This document shows positions 1-8,276 of a stretch of 64,000 bases of DNA, piece after piece; the first letter of the stretch is position 1, and every line of letters starts with the position of its first letter. The DNA comes from Roseicyclus persicicus (lineage in GTDB: Bacteria > Pseudomonadota > Alphaproteobacteria > Rhodobacterales > Rhodobacteraceae): contig NZ_JAAZQQ010000005.1 of assembly GCF_012395815.1 (NCBI RefSeq), positions 62,001 to 126,000 of the forward strand, in the 5' to 3' direction. Made by a program: the position numbers and the translations under genes. The notes below the pieces were generated by a model. It saw only the letters and a program-made list of their open reading frames with translations, did no database searches and was not told where the DNA came from.

Positions 1-463
1 TCGGCGGCAGGGCGTTCTCCGCCCCCCGGAACATGGTGCCGACATTGGTGGCGTGCTCGCGCGAGGCGTAGAAATCGGTGTAGCTGCGGACGAAGACCGG
101 CAGGTGCATCCGCGCGGCGGACTGCGGGACCAGCGGCAGGGCGCGCTCGCCGGTCTTTTCGTCGAGAAGGTCGGCCAGCGCGGCGCGGGTCTGGCCCCAG
201 ACGGCGGGTCCGAGCGCCATGAAGGGGTTGAGGACGCCCGCGGCGAAGACCGTTTCGCCAGGGGCGGGTTCCAGCACGCCGTCGGCCTCGAGCGCGGTCA
301 CGTCGAGGATCAGGTCGCCGATGGCGACGCCCACGCGGCGCACCCCGTCGCCCTCCGAGAACACGCCCCAGGGCAGGTTCTGGATCGGGAAATCGGCGCC
401 AGGGGCATTGGCGGAGGCGACCCAGCTGCGGCGGGCCGGGTCGTGGGTGGCGTTCCGGGTCAC
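1..463 (-). CDS. fahA: Fumarylacetoacetase, N-terminal part (cut by window edge)
   Basis: Last step of tyrosine/homogentisate degradation: hydrolysis of fumarylacetoacetate to fumarate and acetoacetate in the cytoplasm. The first 154 codons are present; the rest lies before base 1. The N-terminal FAA domain leads into the motif YTDFYASREHATNVG, which carries the catalytic Asp (D130) and His (H137) of the family. The GTG start at 463 overlaps the hppD stop as GTGA, so the two genes are probably translationally coupled. Homogentisate dioxygenase is not in the window. Identity is clear; only the missing C-terminus limits it. Confidence 0.9.
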   Translation of the reverse strand, partial: MTRNATHDPARRSWVASANAPGADFPIQNLPWGVFSEGDGVRRVGVAIGDLILDVTALEADGVLEPAPGETVFAAGVLNPFMALGPAVWGQTRAALADLLDEKTGERALPLVPQSAARMHLPVFVRSYTDFYASREHATNVGTMFRGAENALPP

Positions 464-1569
464 TCGCCCGCCGCCTTCAGCACGCCCCGCTCGATCTGGT
501 CGCGCTCGATCGACTCGAAGAGCGCCTTGAAATTGCCCTCGCCGAAGCCGTCATCGCCCTTGCGCTGGATGAACTCGAAGAAGATCGGGCCGATCACGGT
601 CTTGGAGAAGATCTGGAGCAGGATCCGCGTCATGCCGCCATCGACCACGCCCTCGCCGTCGATCAGGATGCCGTGCTGCATCATGCGGTCGAGCGGCTCG
701 GTATGGCCCGCCACGCGCTTGTGGCTCATCGCGTAGTAGGATTTCGGGGGCGCGGGCATGAACTCGATCCCGTTGGCGGCGATCTGGTCGACGCTGGCGT
801 AGATGTCGTTCGTCGCCACCGCGATGTGCTGGATGCCCTCGCCCTTGTATTCGCGCAGGTATTCCTCGATCTGGCTGGTGTCGTCGGCGCTTTCGTTGAT
901 CGGGATGCGGATCTTGCCGTCGGGGCTGGTCAGCGCGCGGGAATAGAGGCCGGTCTGCTTGCCCTTGATGTCGAAGTAGCGGATTTCACGGAAATTGAAC
1001 GCCTTGGCGTAGAAATCGTACCAGGTCGACATGTTGCCGCGCTGGACGTTGTGGGTGAGGTGGTCGAGGTAGTAGAACCCCGCGCCGCGCGGCCGGGGGT
1101 CGGGGGCGCCGGTCCAGTCGAATTCGGCCGCGTAGGGGCTGCCATCCTCGCCATAGGTGTCGACGAAGTAAAGGAGCGAGCCGCCGATCCCGATGACGGC
1201 GGGCACGTCCAGCGTCTTGTCGGCACCTGTGTGTTCCTCGGCGCCGTATTCGAGCGCGCATTGCAGCGCGTGCCGGGCGTCGACCACGCGCCAGGCCATC
1301 GCGGGTGCGCAGGGGCCGTGTTCGGCGACGAAGCGGGCGGCGTGGGTGCCGGGCTCGCGGTTGACGATGTAGTTGATGTCGCCCTGCCGGTAGAGCGAAA
1401 TGTCGCGCGTCTTGTGGCGGGCGACCTGCGCGTAGCCCATGGCGGTGAAGAGGCGTTCGAGGGCCACCGGGTCGGGGTGGGCGAATTCCACGAACTCGAA
1501 GCCGTCGGTGCCGGCCTTGTTCAGGGCGTCGATGGTGGCCTTGGGGGCGTCATGCGGAAAAGGTCCCAT
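460..1569 (-). CDS. hppD: 4-hydroxyphenylpyruvate dioxygenase
   Basis: Converts 4-hydroxyphenylpyruvate to homogentisate using non-haem iron and O2. The 369-residue length is normal. The two vicinal-oxygen-chelate halves and the iron ligands are visible: H170 in LDHLTHNV, H248 in IQHIAVAT and E332 in FFEFIQRK. It heads an operon with fahA, which overlaps its stop. A GGGAGGACC ribosome site precedes the ATG. Upstream on the same strand, a TTGACA hexamer (read on the minus strand, 1693 to 1688) could be a -35 element, but no convincing -10 follows. Confidence 0.95.
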   Translation of the reverse strand: MGPFPHDAPKATIDALNKAGTDGFEFVEFAHPDPVALERLFTAMGYAQVARHKTRDISLYRQGDINYIVNREPGTHAARFVAEHGPCAPAMAWRVVDARHALQCALEYGAEEHTGADKTLDVPAVIGIGGSLLYFVDTYGEDGSPYAAEFDWTGAPDPRPRGAGFYYLDHLTHNVQRGNMSTWYDFYAKAFNFREIRYFDIKGKQTGLYSRALTSPDGKIRIPINESADDTSQIEEYLREYKGEGIQHIAVATNDIYASVDQIAANGIEFMPAPPKSYYAMSHKRVAGHTEPLDRMMQHGILIDGEGVVDGGMTRILLQIFSKTVIGPIFFEFIQRKGDDGFGEGNFKALFESIERDQIERGVLKAAGE

Positions 1570-1629
1570 GGGGTCCTCCCTTGCTTCACGCCGCGCCTAC
1601 GTGCCCTTGGCGCAGCGAAACAGGATCCC

Positions 1630-1664
1630 GGCCCGCGGGGAGCGGGCTATGCCGCTCGCGGGCC
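1630..1664. other. Inverted repeat in the hppD-uxaC divergent gap
   Basis: Arms GGCCCGCG (1630-1637) and CGCGGGCC (1657-1664) enclose an inner AGCGG/CCGCT pairing. It lies in the 215-bp gap between the divergent hppD and uxaC starts, so it would sit near the 5' end of a transcript rather than at a gene end. Function is unknown. The rest of the gap holds a minus-strand TTGACA (1688-1693) and a TTGCGATGAGTTGCG stretch (1708-1722). Confidence 0.4.
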
Positions 1665-1784
1665 TTCTCTCACGCGGGGCGCGGGGCTGTCAAACGGTTC
1701 GTTGCATTTGCGATGAGTTGCGCGGGCTTTGACTTGCGCGGGGCCGGCCCCTAGCAAGTGAGCAGAGACACATGGGTGCCCCGG

Positions 1785-3191
1785 ATGCCGCTGACCGACC
1801 CCGACCGCCTGTTCCCGGCCGAACCCGCGCTCCGCGACCTTGCGCGGGGGCTGTACCAGGGCATCCGCGACCTGCCGATCCTGAGCCCGCACGGCCATTG
1901 CGACCCGCGCTGGTTCGCCGGGAACGCGCGGTTCCCCGACCCCGCGGCGCTGTTCGTGACGCCCGACCACTACGTCGTTCGGATGCTGGTCAGCCGCGGC
2001 ATCCCCCACGCCGACCTCGGCGTCCCGCGCCGCGACGGCGGGCCGGTGGAGCGCGACCCGCGGGCGATCTGGCGGCGGTTCGCGGGGCATGTCCACCTGT
2101 TCCGGGGCACGCCATCCGCGCTGTGGCTGGAGCACGCGCTGGAGCATGTGTTCGGGATCGACACCCCCCTGTCGGCGGCGACGGCGGATGCGGTCTATGA
2201 CGCCGTAGAGGCGGCGCTGGCGACGGACGCCTTCCGCCCGCGCGCCCTGTTCGACCGGTTCGGGATCGAGGTGCTGGCCACGACCGACGCGGCGCTGGAT
2301 GATTTGTCGGCGCACGGGACGATCCGGGACAGCGGCTGGGCCGGCCGGGTGATCCCGACCTACCGGCCGGACGCGGTGGTGGACCCCGAGCACGAGGGCT
2401 TCGACGCCAATCTTGACCGGCTGGGCGAGGTCACGGGCGAGGACACGGGGACATGGGCGGGCTACCTCGCGGCGCACCGGGCGCGGCGCAGTTATTTCAA
2501 AGAGATGGGGGCGACGGCGACCGACCACGGCCACCCCACCGCGCGCACGGCCGACCTGCCAAGGGCCGATGCGAAGGCGCTGTTCGCCAAGGTGCGGGCG
2601 GGGCGGGCGGATGCCGCCGAGGCCGAGCTGTTCCGGGCGCAGATGCTGACCGAGATGGCGCGGATGAGCCTGGAGGACGGGCTGGTGATGCAGCTGCACG
2701 CGGGCTCGCACCGGAACCATTCGGCGCGGGTCTTTGCGCTGCACGGGCGGGATGCGGGGTTCGACATCCCCACGCGGACGGACTGGGTGGGGGGCCTGAA
2801 GCCACTGCTGGACGCGGTGGGGATGGACCCGCGGATGACGCTGATCCTGTTCACGCTGGACGAGACGACCTACGGCCGGGAGCTTGCGCCGCTGGCGGGC
2901 GCCTATCCCGCGCTGCGGCTGGGGCCGCCCTGGTGGTTCTTCGACAGCGCCGAGGGCATCCGGCGCTACCGCGAGACGGTGACGGAGACCTGCGGCTTCT
3001 ACAACACGACCGGGTTCAACGACGACACGCGGGCGTTCTGCTCGATCCCCGCGCGGCACGACGTGTCGCGGCGGGCGGATTGCGCCTACCTCGCGGGGCT
3101 GGTGGGCACCGGGCGGCTGCGGCTGGCGGAGGCCGAGGGGCTCGCCCATGACCTGACGGTGACGCTGGTGCGCGATGCCTACCGGCTCTGA
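1785..3191 (+). CDS. uxaC: Glucuronate (uronate) isomerase
   Basis: Isomerises D-glucuronate to D-fructuronate (and galacturonate to tagaturonate), the entry step of hexuronate catabolism. The N-terminus has the family pattern DPDRLFP followed by LSPHGHCDPRWF, whose HxH is a metal site of this amidohydrolase-like fold; MQLHAG and PPWWFFD follow. An ATG at 1785 gives 468 residues, close to the usual 470. A GTG at 1758 in the same frame would add nine residues. Neither start has a strong Shine-Dalgarno. The 3' end overlaps uxuB by 17 bases, so the pair is co-transcribed. The next enzyme, uxuA, is 14 kb away at 18930. Confidence 0.92.
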   Translation: MPLTDPDRLFPAEPALRDLARGLYQGIRDLPILSPHGHCDPRWFAGNARFPDPAALFVTPDHYVVRMLVSRGIPHADLGVPRRDGGPVERDPRAIWRRFAGHVHLFRGTPSALWLEHALEHVFGIDTPLSAATADAVYDAVEAALATDAFRPRALFDRFGIEVLATTDAALDDLSAHGTIRDSGWAGRVIPTYRPDAVVDPEHEGFDANLDRLGEVTGEDTGTWAGYLAAHRARRSYFKEMGATATDHGHPTARTADLPRADAKALFAKVRAGRADAAEAELFRAQMLTEMARMSLEDGLVMQLHAGSHRNHSARVFALHGRDAGFDIPTRTDWVGGLKPLLDAVGMDPRMTLILFTLDETTYGRELAPLAGAYPALRLGPPWWFFDSAEGIRRYRETVTETCGFYNTTGFNDDTRAFCSIPARHDVSRRADCAYLAGLVGTGRLRLAEAEGLAHDLTVTLVRDAYRL

Positions 3192-4524
3192 CCTGCCACG
3201 GCTGATGCGGCGGCACCCTGCCCCGCCGGTGCGGATGGTGCATCTGGGCCCGGGCGCCTTCTTCCGGTCCTTCGTGGCGCCGATGACGGAAGAGGCCGGG
3301 GGCTGGGGGATCATGGCCGTCGCGCTGGCGAGCGGACGGGCGCGGGAGGAGCTGGGGCCGCAGGGGGGTGTTTACACCGCGGTGGAGCTGGGGCCGGAGG
3401 GGCCGGTCGACCGGTTGGTCGAGGTGGTGGCCGGTGTATTGGTGGCGGCCGAGGAGCCCGGGGCGGTGCTGGCGGCGATGGCGGACCCGGGCGTGCGGGT
3501 GGTGACGCTGACGGTGACGGAGAAGGGCTACCGGCCCGATCCGGGCGACATGGACAGTCCGCGCTCGGCGGCGGGGTGGATCGTGGCGGCGCTGGCGCGG
3601 CGGCGGGCTACGGGGGTCGCGCCCTTCACGGTGCTGTCCTGTGACAACCTCGCCGGCAACGGGCACGTGATCCGGGACGCGGTGCTGGGGCTGGCGCGGG
3701 CTAGGGACGCGGGGCTGGCCGACTGGATCGCGGCGGAGGGGGCGTTTCCCTGTTCCATGGTGGACCGGATCACGCCGGCGATGACGGAAGCCGACCGCGC
3801 GGCGCTGGCCGAGCGGACGGGGGTTCGGGACGCGGGCGCGGTGCAGCACGAGCCGTTCGCGCAATGGGTGATCGAGGATCGCTTCGTCGGCGGCGCGCGC
3901 CCGGCGTGGGAGACGGCGGGGGCGCAGATGGTGGGCGATGTCGCCCCCTTCGAGGCGATGAAGCTGCGCTGCCTGAACGGGGCGCATTCGGCGCTGGCCT
4001 ATCTGGGGTGGCTGGCGGGGCACGGGACGGTGGCCGAGGCGGCGGGCGACCCGGTGTTCGCGGGCTACCTGCGGCGGCTCTGGGCGGCGGAGGTGGGGCC
4101 GAGCCTGACGCCGCCCGCGGGGGTTTCGGTACCCGAGTATTGCGACGCGCTGCTGGAGCGGTTCCGCAACCCGGCCATCCGCCACCAGTTGCGGCAGATC
4201 GCGACGGACGGGTCGCAGAAGCTGCCGCCGCGGCTCCTTGCTCCCATCCGGAAGCGCCTCGCCGCGGGGCGCCCGGTGCCGTGTCTGTCGCTGGCGGTGG
4301 CGGGGTGGATGGCGCATTTGTCGACCGATCTTCTACAGGATCCGATGGCCGACCGGCTGCGCGCCGTCGCTGGCGACCCCGAGGCGATCCTGCGCGTCGC
4401 GGAGGTCTTCGACCCGGCCCTTGCCGGCACCCCCGCTTTCCGCACCACGATCCTCGACGCGGTCGACACCCTCACCCGAGACGGCGCCCGCGCCGCCGTG
4501 GCCCGGCTGGCTCAGGAGGCGTAG
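3175..4524 (+). CDS. uxuB: Fructuronate reductase / mannitol dehydrogenase family oxidoreductase
   Basis: Polyol-specific long-chain dehydrogenase, 449 residues. The N-terminal Rossmann loop is VHLGPGAFFR; the family marks TVTEKGY, SCDNLAGNG, KLRCLNGAHSALAY (holding the catalytic Lys) and DGSQKLPPR follow. With uxaC directly upstream, reduction of D-fructuronate to D-mannonate (UxuB) is the best reading. Mannitol dehydrogenase or tagaturonate reductase are relatives with the same fold. Its last 13 bases overlap the convergent regulator gene at 4512. Confidence 0.88.
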   Translation: MPTGSDLPRLMRRHPAPPVRMVHLGPGAFFRSFVAPMTEEAGGWGIMAVALASGRAREELGPQGGVYTAVELGPEGPVDRLVEVVAGVLVAAEEPGAVLAAMADPGVRVVTLTVTEKGYRPDPGDMDSPRSAAGWIVAALARRRATGVAPFTVLSCDNLAGNGHVIRDAVLGLARARDAGLADWIAAEGAFPCSMVDRITPAMTEADRAALAERTGVRDAGAVQHEPFAQWVIEDRFVGGARPAWETAGAQMVGDVAPFEAMKLRCLNGAHSALAYLGWLAGHGTVAEAAGDPVFAGYLRRLWAAEVGPSLTPPAGVSVPEYCDALLERFRNPAIRHQLRQIATDGSQKLPPRLLAPIRKRLAAGRPVPCLSLAVAGWMAHLSTDLLQDPMADRLRAVAGDPEAILRVAEVFDPALAGTPAFRTTILDAVDTLTRDGARAAVARLAQEA

Positions 4525-5915
4525 CGCGTCGCGCCCCGGCGGCGTTCGTCCAAGGGCTCGGACAGGACGATGGCGTGGTGCGCACGCTGGTCGCAGTTCG
4601 CCCGCGGGCAGATGCGGCAGTTGATCCCGATCTCGGTCACCGGCGCCTCGGCCCCGCCCAGCGTCTCGGCATAGCCCACCGCCCCCATGTGTTCGACGGC
4701 GCAGCCCATGGCGACGGCCAGCCGGACGTCCTGCATGTGGCGGGCGAAACTCGGGCGATCCACGGTGCGGGCGAAGACGAAGAACCGGCTCTGGTCGGGC
4801 ATCTCGACCAGCTGCGGCAGGATGCGCCCGGGCGTGCGGAAGGAGCTGTGCACGTCGAGCCGCGGGCAGGCGCCGCCGTGCTCGGCCAGGTGGAAATCGG
4901 TGGAATTGAACCGCTTGGTGACGTTGCCGGCCTTGTCGAGCCGCAGGAAGAAGAAGGGCACCCCCTGCGCGCCGCGGCGTTGCAGGGTCGTGGCGCGGTG
5001 GCAGGCCTGCTCGAAGCTGACGCCGAAGCGGGTGGCAAGGTGGTCAAAGTCGTATTTCGACGCCAGCGCCTCGGACAGGAAGGCGCCGTAGGGCATCAGC
5101 ACCGCGGCGGCGAAGTAGTTCGCCAGTTCCACCCGGCAGCGCGCGCGGCCGTGCGGGTCGTCGAGGCCGGATTGCGACAGGAGGTCGTCGATCACGCCCC
5201 TCTGCTCGATCAGGCCGGCGACATGCACCAGCTGGAACACGCGGTTCGGGTGGTCGAGGGCTTCTGATAGAAGAATGAGGCGGCGGCGCTCGTCGTACTC
5301 GCGCAGCGTGCCGGGCATGTCGGCCACCGTCATCAGCTGCACGCGCACGCCGAGCCGGTCCATCAGCCGCTTCTTCAGCGCGGCATAGACGTCGTCGGTC
5401 GCGGGCGGCGGGCCGTCCCAGAAATCCTCGGCGGCCGCCTCCAGCGCGGGGAAATGGTTGCGGTTCTTGCGGAACACGTTGTGGACCGTCGCCTCGGGCG
5501 AATCGCGCAGCAGCACGGCGGCCCCCTCGCCCGCCTCGGCCACGCTCATCAGCTGGTCGGTCGCGGCGAGGTAAGAGCGGTGCAGCCGCAGAAAGCAGGC
5601 CGCGAGGTCGGGCGCATGGGTCAGCGCCGCGCGCATCTGCGGGAGGTCGGGGCGGTCGCCGTCGAAGATCGGGTCGGCGAGCGCGGCGCGCAGGTCGGCC
5701 AGATGCGCGGTCTCGTCATCCTCGGCGATGTCGCGCCAGTCGACGCCGTAGATGTCGAACAGCTTGAGCAGCACCGGCACCGACACGGAACGTTCGTTCT
5801 TTTCCAGAAGGTTGACGTAGGAGGTGCTGATCCCCAGCGCCTTGGCCATCTGGGCCTGGGTCTGGCCATGGTCGACGCGGAGCCGGCGGAGGCGGGGGCC
5901 GATGAAGGTTTTCAT
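4512..5915 (-). CDS. ScfR-family (short-chain fatty acyl-CoA) transcriptional regulator
   Basis: 467 residues in three parts: an XRE-type helix-turn-helix (about 8-62, motif QMAKALGISTSYVNLLEKNER), a central ImmA/IrrE-like domain whose usual HExxH is reduced to LVHVAGLIEQ (so probably no peptidase activity), and a C-terminal DUF2083-like domain ending in the cysteine-rich INCRICPRANCDQRA. This is the layout of RamB, PccR and MldR, which sense acyl-CoA levels and control acetate, propionate or glyoxylate genes. It is divergent from the sga-mcl-mtkAB operon with 136 bp between them, so it probably controls that operon and itself. The effector is inferred, perhaps an acyl-CoA of the pathway. Confidence 0.85.
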   Translation of the reverse strand: MKTFIGPRLRRLRVDHGQTQAQMAKALGISTSYVNLLEKNERSVSVPVLLKLFDIYGVDWRDIAEDDETAHLADLRAALADPIFDGDRPDLPQMRAALTHAPDLAACFLRLHRSYLAATDQLMSVAEAGEGAAVLLRDSPEATVHNVFRKNRNHFPALEAAAEDFWDGPPPATDDVYAALKKRLMDRLGVRVQLMTVADMPGTLREYDERRRLILLSEALDHPNRVFQLVHVAGLIEQRGVIDDLLSQSGLDDPHGRARCRVELANYFAAAVLMPYGAFLSEALASKYDFDHLATRFGVSFEQACHRATTLQRRGAQGVPFFFLRLDKAGNVTKRFNSTDFHLAEHGGACPRLDVHSSFRTPGRILPQLVEMPDQSRFFVFARTVDRPSFARHMQDVRLAVAMGCAVEHMGAVGYAETLGGAEAPVTEIGINCRICPRANCDQRAHHAIVLSEPLDERRRGATRYAS

Positions 5916-5934
5916 GCCGCTGTATACCGAAAAG

Positions 5935-5966
5935 TTTACAAGTTCACAAATCTTGTATCATGTAAA
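5935..5966. promoter_or_regulatory. Candidate ScfR operator / divergent promoter region
   Basis: An AT-rich island in a GC-rich gap. TACAAG (5937-5942) and CTTGTA (5952-5957) form a perfect inverted repeat with a 9-base spacer. A wider TTTACA (5935-5940) / TGTAAA (5961-5966) pair brackets it. It lies 22 bases upstream of the regulator ATG and about 95 bases upstream of sga, where an autoregulatory operator would sit. Assignment to the regulator is inference. Confidence 0.55.
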
Positions 5967-6051
5967 ATGATGCATTCACAGCAGGACCCGCAAGGGTTTT
6001 GTGAATACGCCCGACAGGCGCATGGTCCCCCCATCGACAGCGGAGGACCCC

Positions 6052-7257
6052 ATGCGCACCGGCCAGACCCAGCTTTTCATCCCCGGCCCCACCAACGTGC
6101 CCGAGGTCGTCCGGCAGGCGATGAACGTGGCCCAGCAGGACATGCGGGCGCATGACTTCGGCGACCTGACGCTGCCGATCTTCGCCGACCTCAAGACGCT
6201 GTTCCGCTGCGAGACCGGCCGGGTGATGCTGTTCCCGGGTTCGGGCACCGCGGCCTGGGAGGCGGCGATCACCAACACGCTGAACACCGGCGACCGCATC
6301 CTGATCGCGCGGCACGGGCAGTTCTCGACCCTCTGGGCGCAGATGGCCGAGCGGCTGGGCCTGGTGGTCGAGGCCATCGACCTGGCCTGGGGCGCGGCCT
6401 GCCCGGTGAACGAGATCGCCCGCCGGCTGGGTGCCGACCGCGAGGGCGCGATCAAGGCGGTCTTCGTGACCCACAACGAGACGGCGACGGGCGTGACCTC
6501 GGACGTGGCGGGCGTGCGGCGCGCGCTGGACGAATGCTTTCACGACGCGCTCCTGTTCGTCGACGGCGTGTCGTCGATCGGGTCGCTCGACTTCCGCATG
6601 GAGGAATGGGGCGTGGACCTGGCCGTCGCGGGCACGCAGAAGGGGCTGATGTGCCCCGCGGGCCTGGGCATCCTGGGCGTCAGCGACAAGGCGATGGCGG
6701 CCTCGCGCACGGCCACGATGCGCCGCGCCTATTTCGATTTCGCCGACATGGCCGCCATGAACGCGGTCGGGCAGTTCCCCTACACGCCGCCGACGCCGCT
6801 GCTGCACGGGCTGCGCCGCGCGCTCGACCGGATCCTGCGCGAAGAAGGGCTGGACGCGGTCATCGCCCGCCACCGCCGGCTGGCCGAGGCCGTGCGCCGG
6901 GGCGTCGCCGCCATGGGGCTGGAGATCGTGGCCGAGCATCATTCGATCTGTTCCGACACCGTGACCGCCATCCGGGTGCCCGAGGGCGTCGATGCGCGCG
7001 ACGTGATCCGCATCGCCTATGACGAGTTCAACACCTCGCTCGGGTCGGGCCTCGGGCCGCTGAACGGCCGCGTGTTCCGCATCGGGCACCTCGGCGACCT
7101 GAACGAGGCGATGGTGCTGACCGCGCTGTCGGTGGCGGAGCTTGCGCTGGTGCGGGCGGGCGCGGACCTGCGCTTCGGCGCGGGGGTCGGCGCGGCGCAG
7201 GCCCATTTCGCGGCGCAGCGGGGCACCGCGCCCCGGATGCAGATCGCGGCCGAGTGA
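6052..7257 (+). CDS. sga: Serine-glyoxylate aminotransferase (class V PLP)
   Basis: Transfers the amino group of serine to glyoxylate, giving glycine and hydroxypyruvate in the serine cycle. 401 residues from the ATG at 6052, which has CGGAGG nine bases upstream. Family marks are FIPGPTNVP at the N-terminus, FPGSGTAAWE, FVDGVSSIG and the PLP lysine K197 in AGTQKGLM. The close relative BhcA (aspartate-glyoxylate aminotransferase of the beta-hydroxyaspartate cycle) shares these marks, but no bhcB, bhcC or bhcD is here. The next three genes belong to the serine cycle, so serine-glyoxylate activity is favoured. First gene of a six-gene operon. Confidence 0.85.
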   Translation: MRTGQTQLFIPGPTNVPEVVRQAMNVAQQDMRAHDFGDLTLPIFADLKTLFRCETGRVMLFPGSGTAAWEAAITNTLNTGDRILIARHGQFSTLWAQMAERLGLVVEAIDLAWGAACPVNEIARRLGADREGAIKAVFVTHNETATGVTSDVAGVRRALDECFHDALLFVDGVSSIGSLDFRMEEWGVDLAVAGTQKGLMCPAGLGILGVSDKAMAASRTATMRRAYFDFADMAAMNAVGQFPYTPPTPLLHGLRRALDRILREEGLDAVIARHRRLAEAVRRGVAAMGLEIVAEHHSICSDTVTAIRVPEGVDARDVIRIAYDEFNTSLGSGLGPLNGRVFRIGHLGDLNEAMVLTALSVAELALVRAGADLRFGAGVGAAQAHFAAQRGTAPRMQIAAE

Positions 7258-7281
7258 CCTGATTTCCCAAGGAACACGACC

Positions 7282-8235
7282 ATGTCCCACACGCTTTACC
7301 CGCTCCGCCGCCAGCGCCTGCAGCGCTCGGAACTGGCCGTGCCGGCCTCGAACCCCACCATGATCGACAAGGCCGCCGCCAGCGCCGCCGATTACGTCTT
7401 CCTCGACCTCGAGGATGCCGTCGCCCCGCCCGAGAAGGCGCAGGCGCGCAAGAACGCGATCCAGGCGCTGAACGACATCGACTGGGCGGCCAAGGGCAAG
7501 ACCGTCAGCGTGCGGATCAACGGCCTCGACACCCATTACATGTACCGCGACGTGGTCGACGTGATGGAACAGGCGGGCGACCGGGTGCACACGCTGCTGG
7601 TGCCAAAGGTGGGGGTGCCCGCCGACCTCTACATGGTCGAGGCGCTGGTGAACCAGATCGAGCAGGGCACGGGGGTGGAGACCCGCGTGGGGATCGAGGC
7701 GCTGATCGAGACGGCGCTGGGGATGGCGAATGTCGAGGCCATCGCGCAGTTCGGCGGCCGGCTCGAGGCACTGCATTTCGGCGTCGCGGACTACGCGGCC
7801 TCGATGCGGGCGCGGACGGTGAACATCGGCGGGCTCAACCCCGATTATCCGGGCGACCAGTGGCATGCCGCGATCACCCGCATGGTCATCGCCTGCCGCG
7901 CCTATGGGCTGCGCGCCATCGACGGGCCCTTCGGCGATTTCAGCGACCCCGAGGGCTACAAGGCGGGCGCCCGCCGGGCCGCCGCCCTGGGCTGCGAGGG
8001 CAAATGGGCGATCCACCCGAGCCAGGTGGCGATGGCCAACGAGGTGTTCAGCCCGCCCGAGGCCGAGGTCTCCAAGGCCCGCCGCATCATCGCCGAGCTC
8101 AAGGCCGCCGAGGCGCAGGGCAAGGGCGCGGCCAGCCTCGACGGCAAGATGATCGACGCCGCGTCGGAGAAGATGGCGAAGAACGTGATCGACATGGCCG
8201 AGGCGATCGCCGCCCGCGCCGTGCCGGCGGAGTGA
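7282..8235 (+). CDS. mcl: Malyl-CoA lyase (CitE family)
   Basis: Cleaves (S)-malyl-CoA to acetyl-CoA and glyoxylate; relatives also handle beta-methylmalyl-CoA and citramalyl-CoA. 317 residues. Visible marks: RSELAVPASNP, FLDLEDAVAP, the substrate-binding RINGLDTHYMYRDVVD, acidic residues E139/E143 in IEALIETALG and D170 in FGVADYAAS, then GPFGDFSD and KWAIHPSQ. By recall it is nearer to Methylobacterium MclA than to Rhodobacter Mcl1, as expected for a serine-cycle enzyme. AAGGAA precedes the ATG. Substrate range cannot be read from sequence alone and matters for the two distal genes of the operon. Confidence 0.9.
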   Translation: MSHTLYPLRRQRLQRSELAVPASNPTMIDKAAASAADYVFLDLEDAVAPPEKAQARKNAIQALNDIDWAAKGKTVSVRINGLDTHYMYRDVVDVMEQAGDRVHTLLVPKVGVPADLYMVEALVNQIEQGTGVETRVGIEALIETALGMANVEAIAQFGGRLEALHFGVADYAASMRARTVNIGGLNPDYPGDQWHAAITRMVIACRAYGLRAIDGPFGDFSDPEGYKAGARRAAALGCEGKWAIHPSQVAMANEVFSPPEAEVSKARRIIAELKAAEAQGKGAASLDGKMIDAASEKMAKNVIDMAEAIAARAVPAE

Positions 8236-8251
8236 CGGCGCCAAGGCGCCG
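8236..8251 (+). other. Intercistronic hairpin between mcl and mtkA
   Basis: CGGCGCC and GGCGCCG flank two bases directly after the mcl stop codon. There is no T-run, so it looks like a processing or stability hairpin rather than a terminator; mtkA follows 25 bases later behind a strong GAGGAGGAGAC ribosome site. Confidence 0.4.
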
Positions 8252-8276
8252 CCCGGTCTGAGGAGGAGACGGACCC

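Noticed and set aside
6052-7257. Possible BhcA (beta-hydroxyaspartate cycle) identity for the aminotransferase
   Set aside because: No bhcB, bhcC, bhcD or bhcR homologue is adjacent; the neighbours are malate-CoA ligase and malyl-CoA lyase, which point to the serine cycle.
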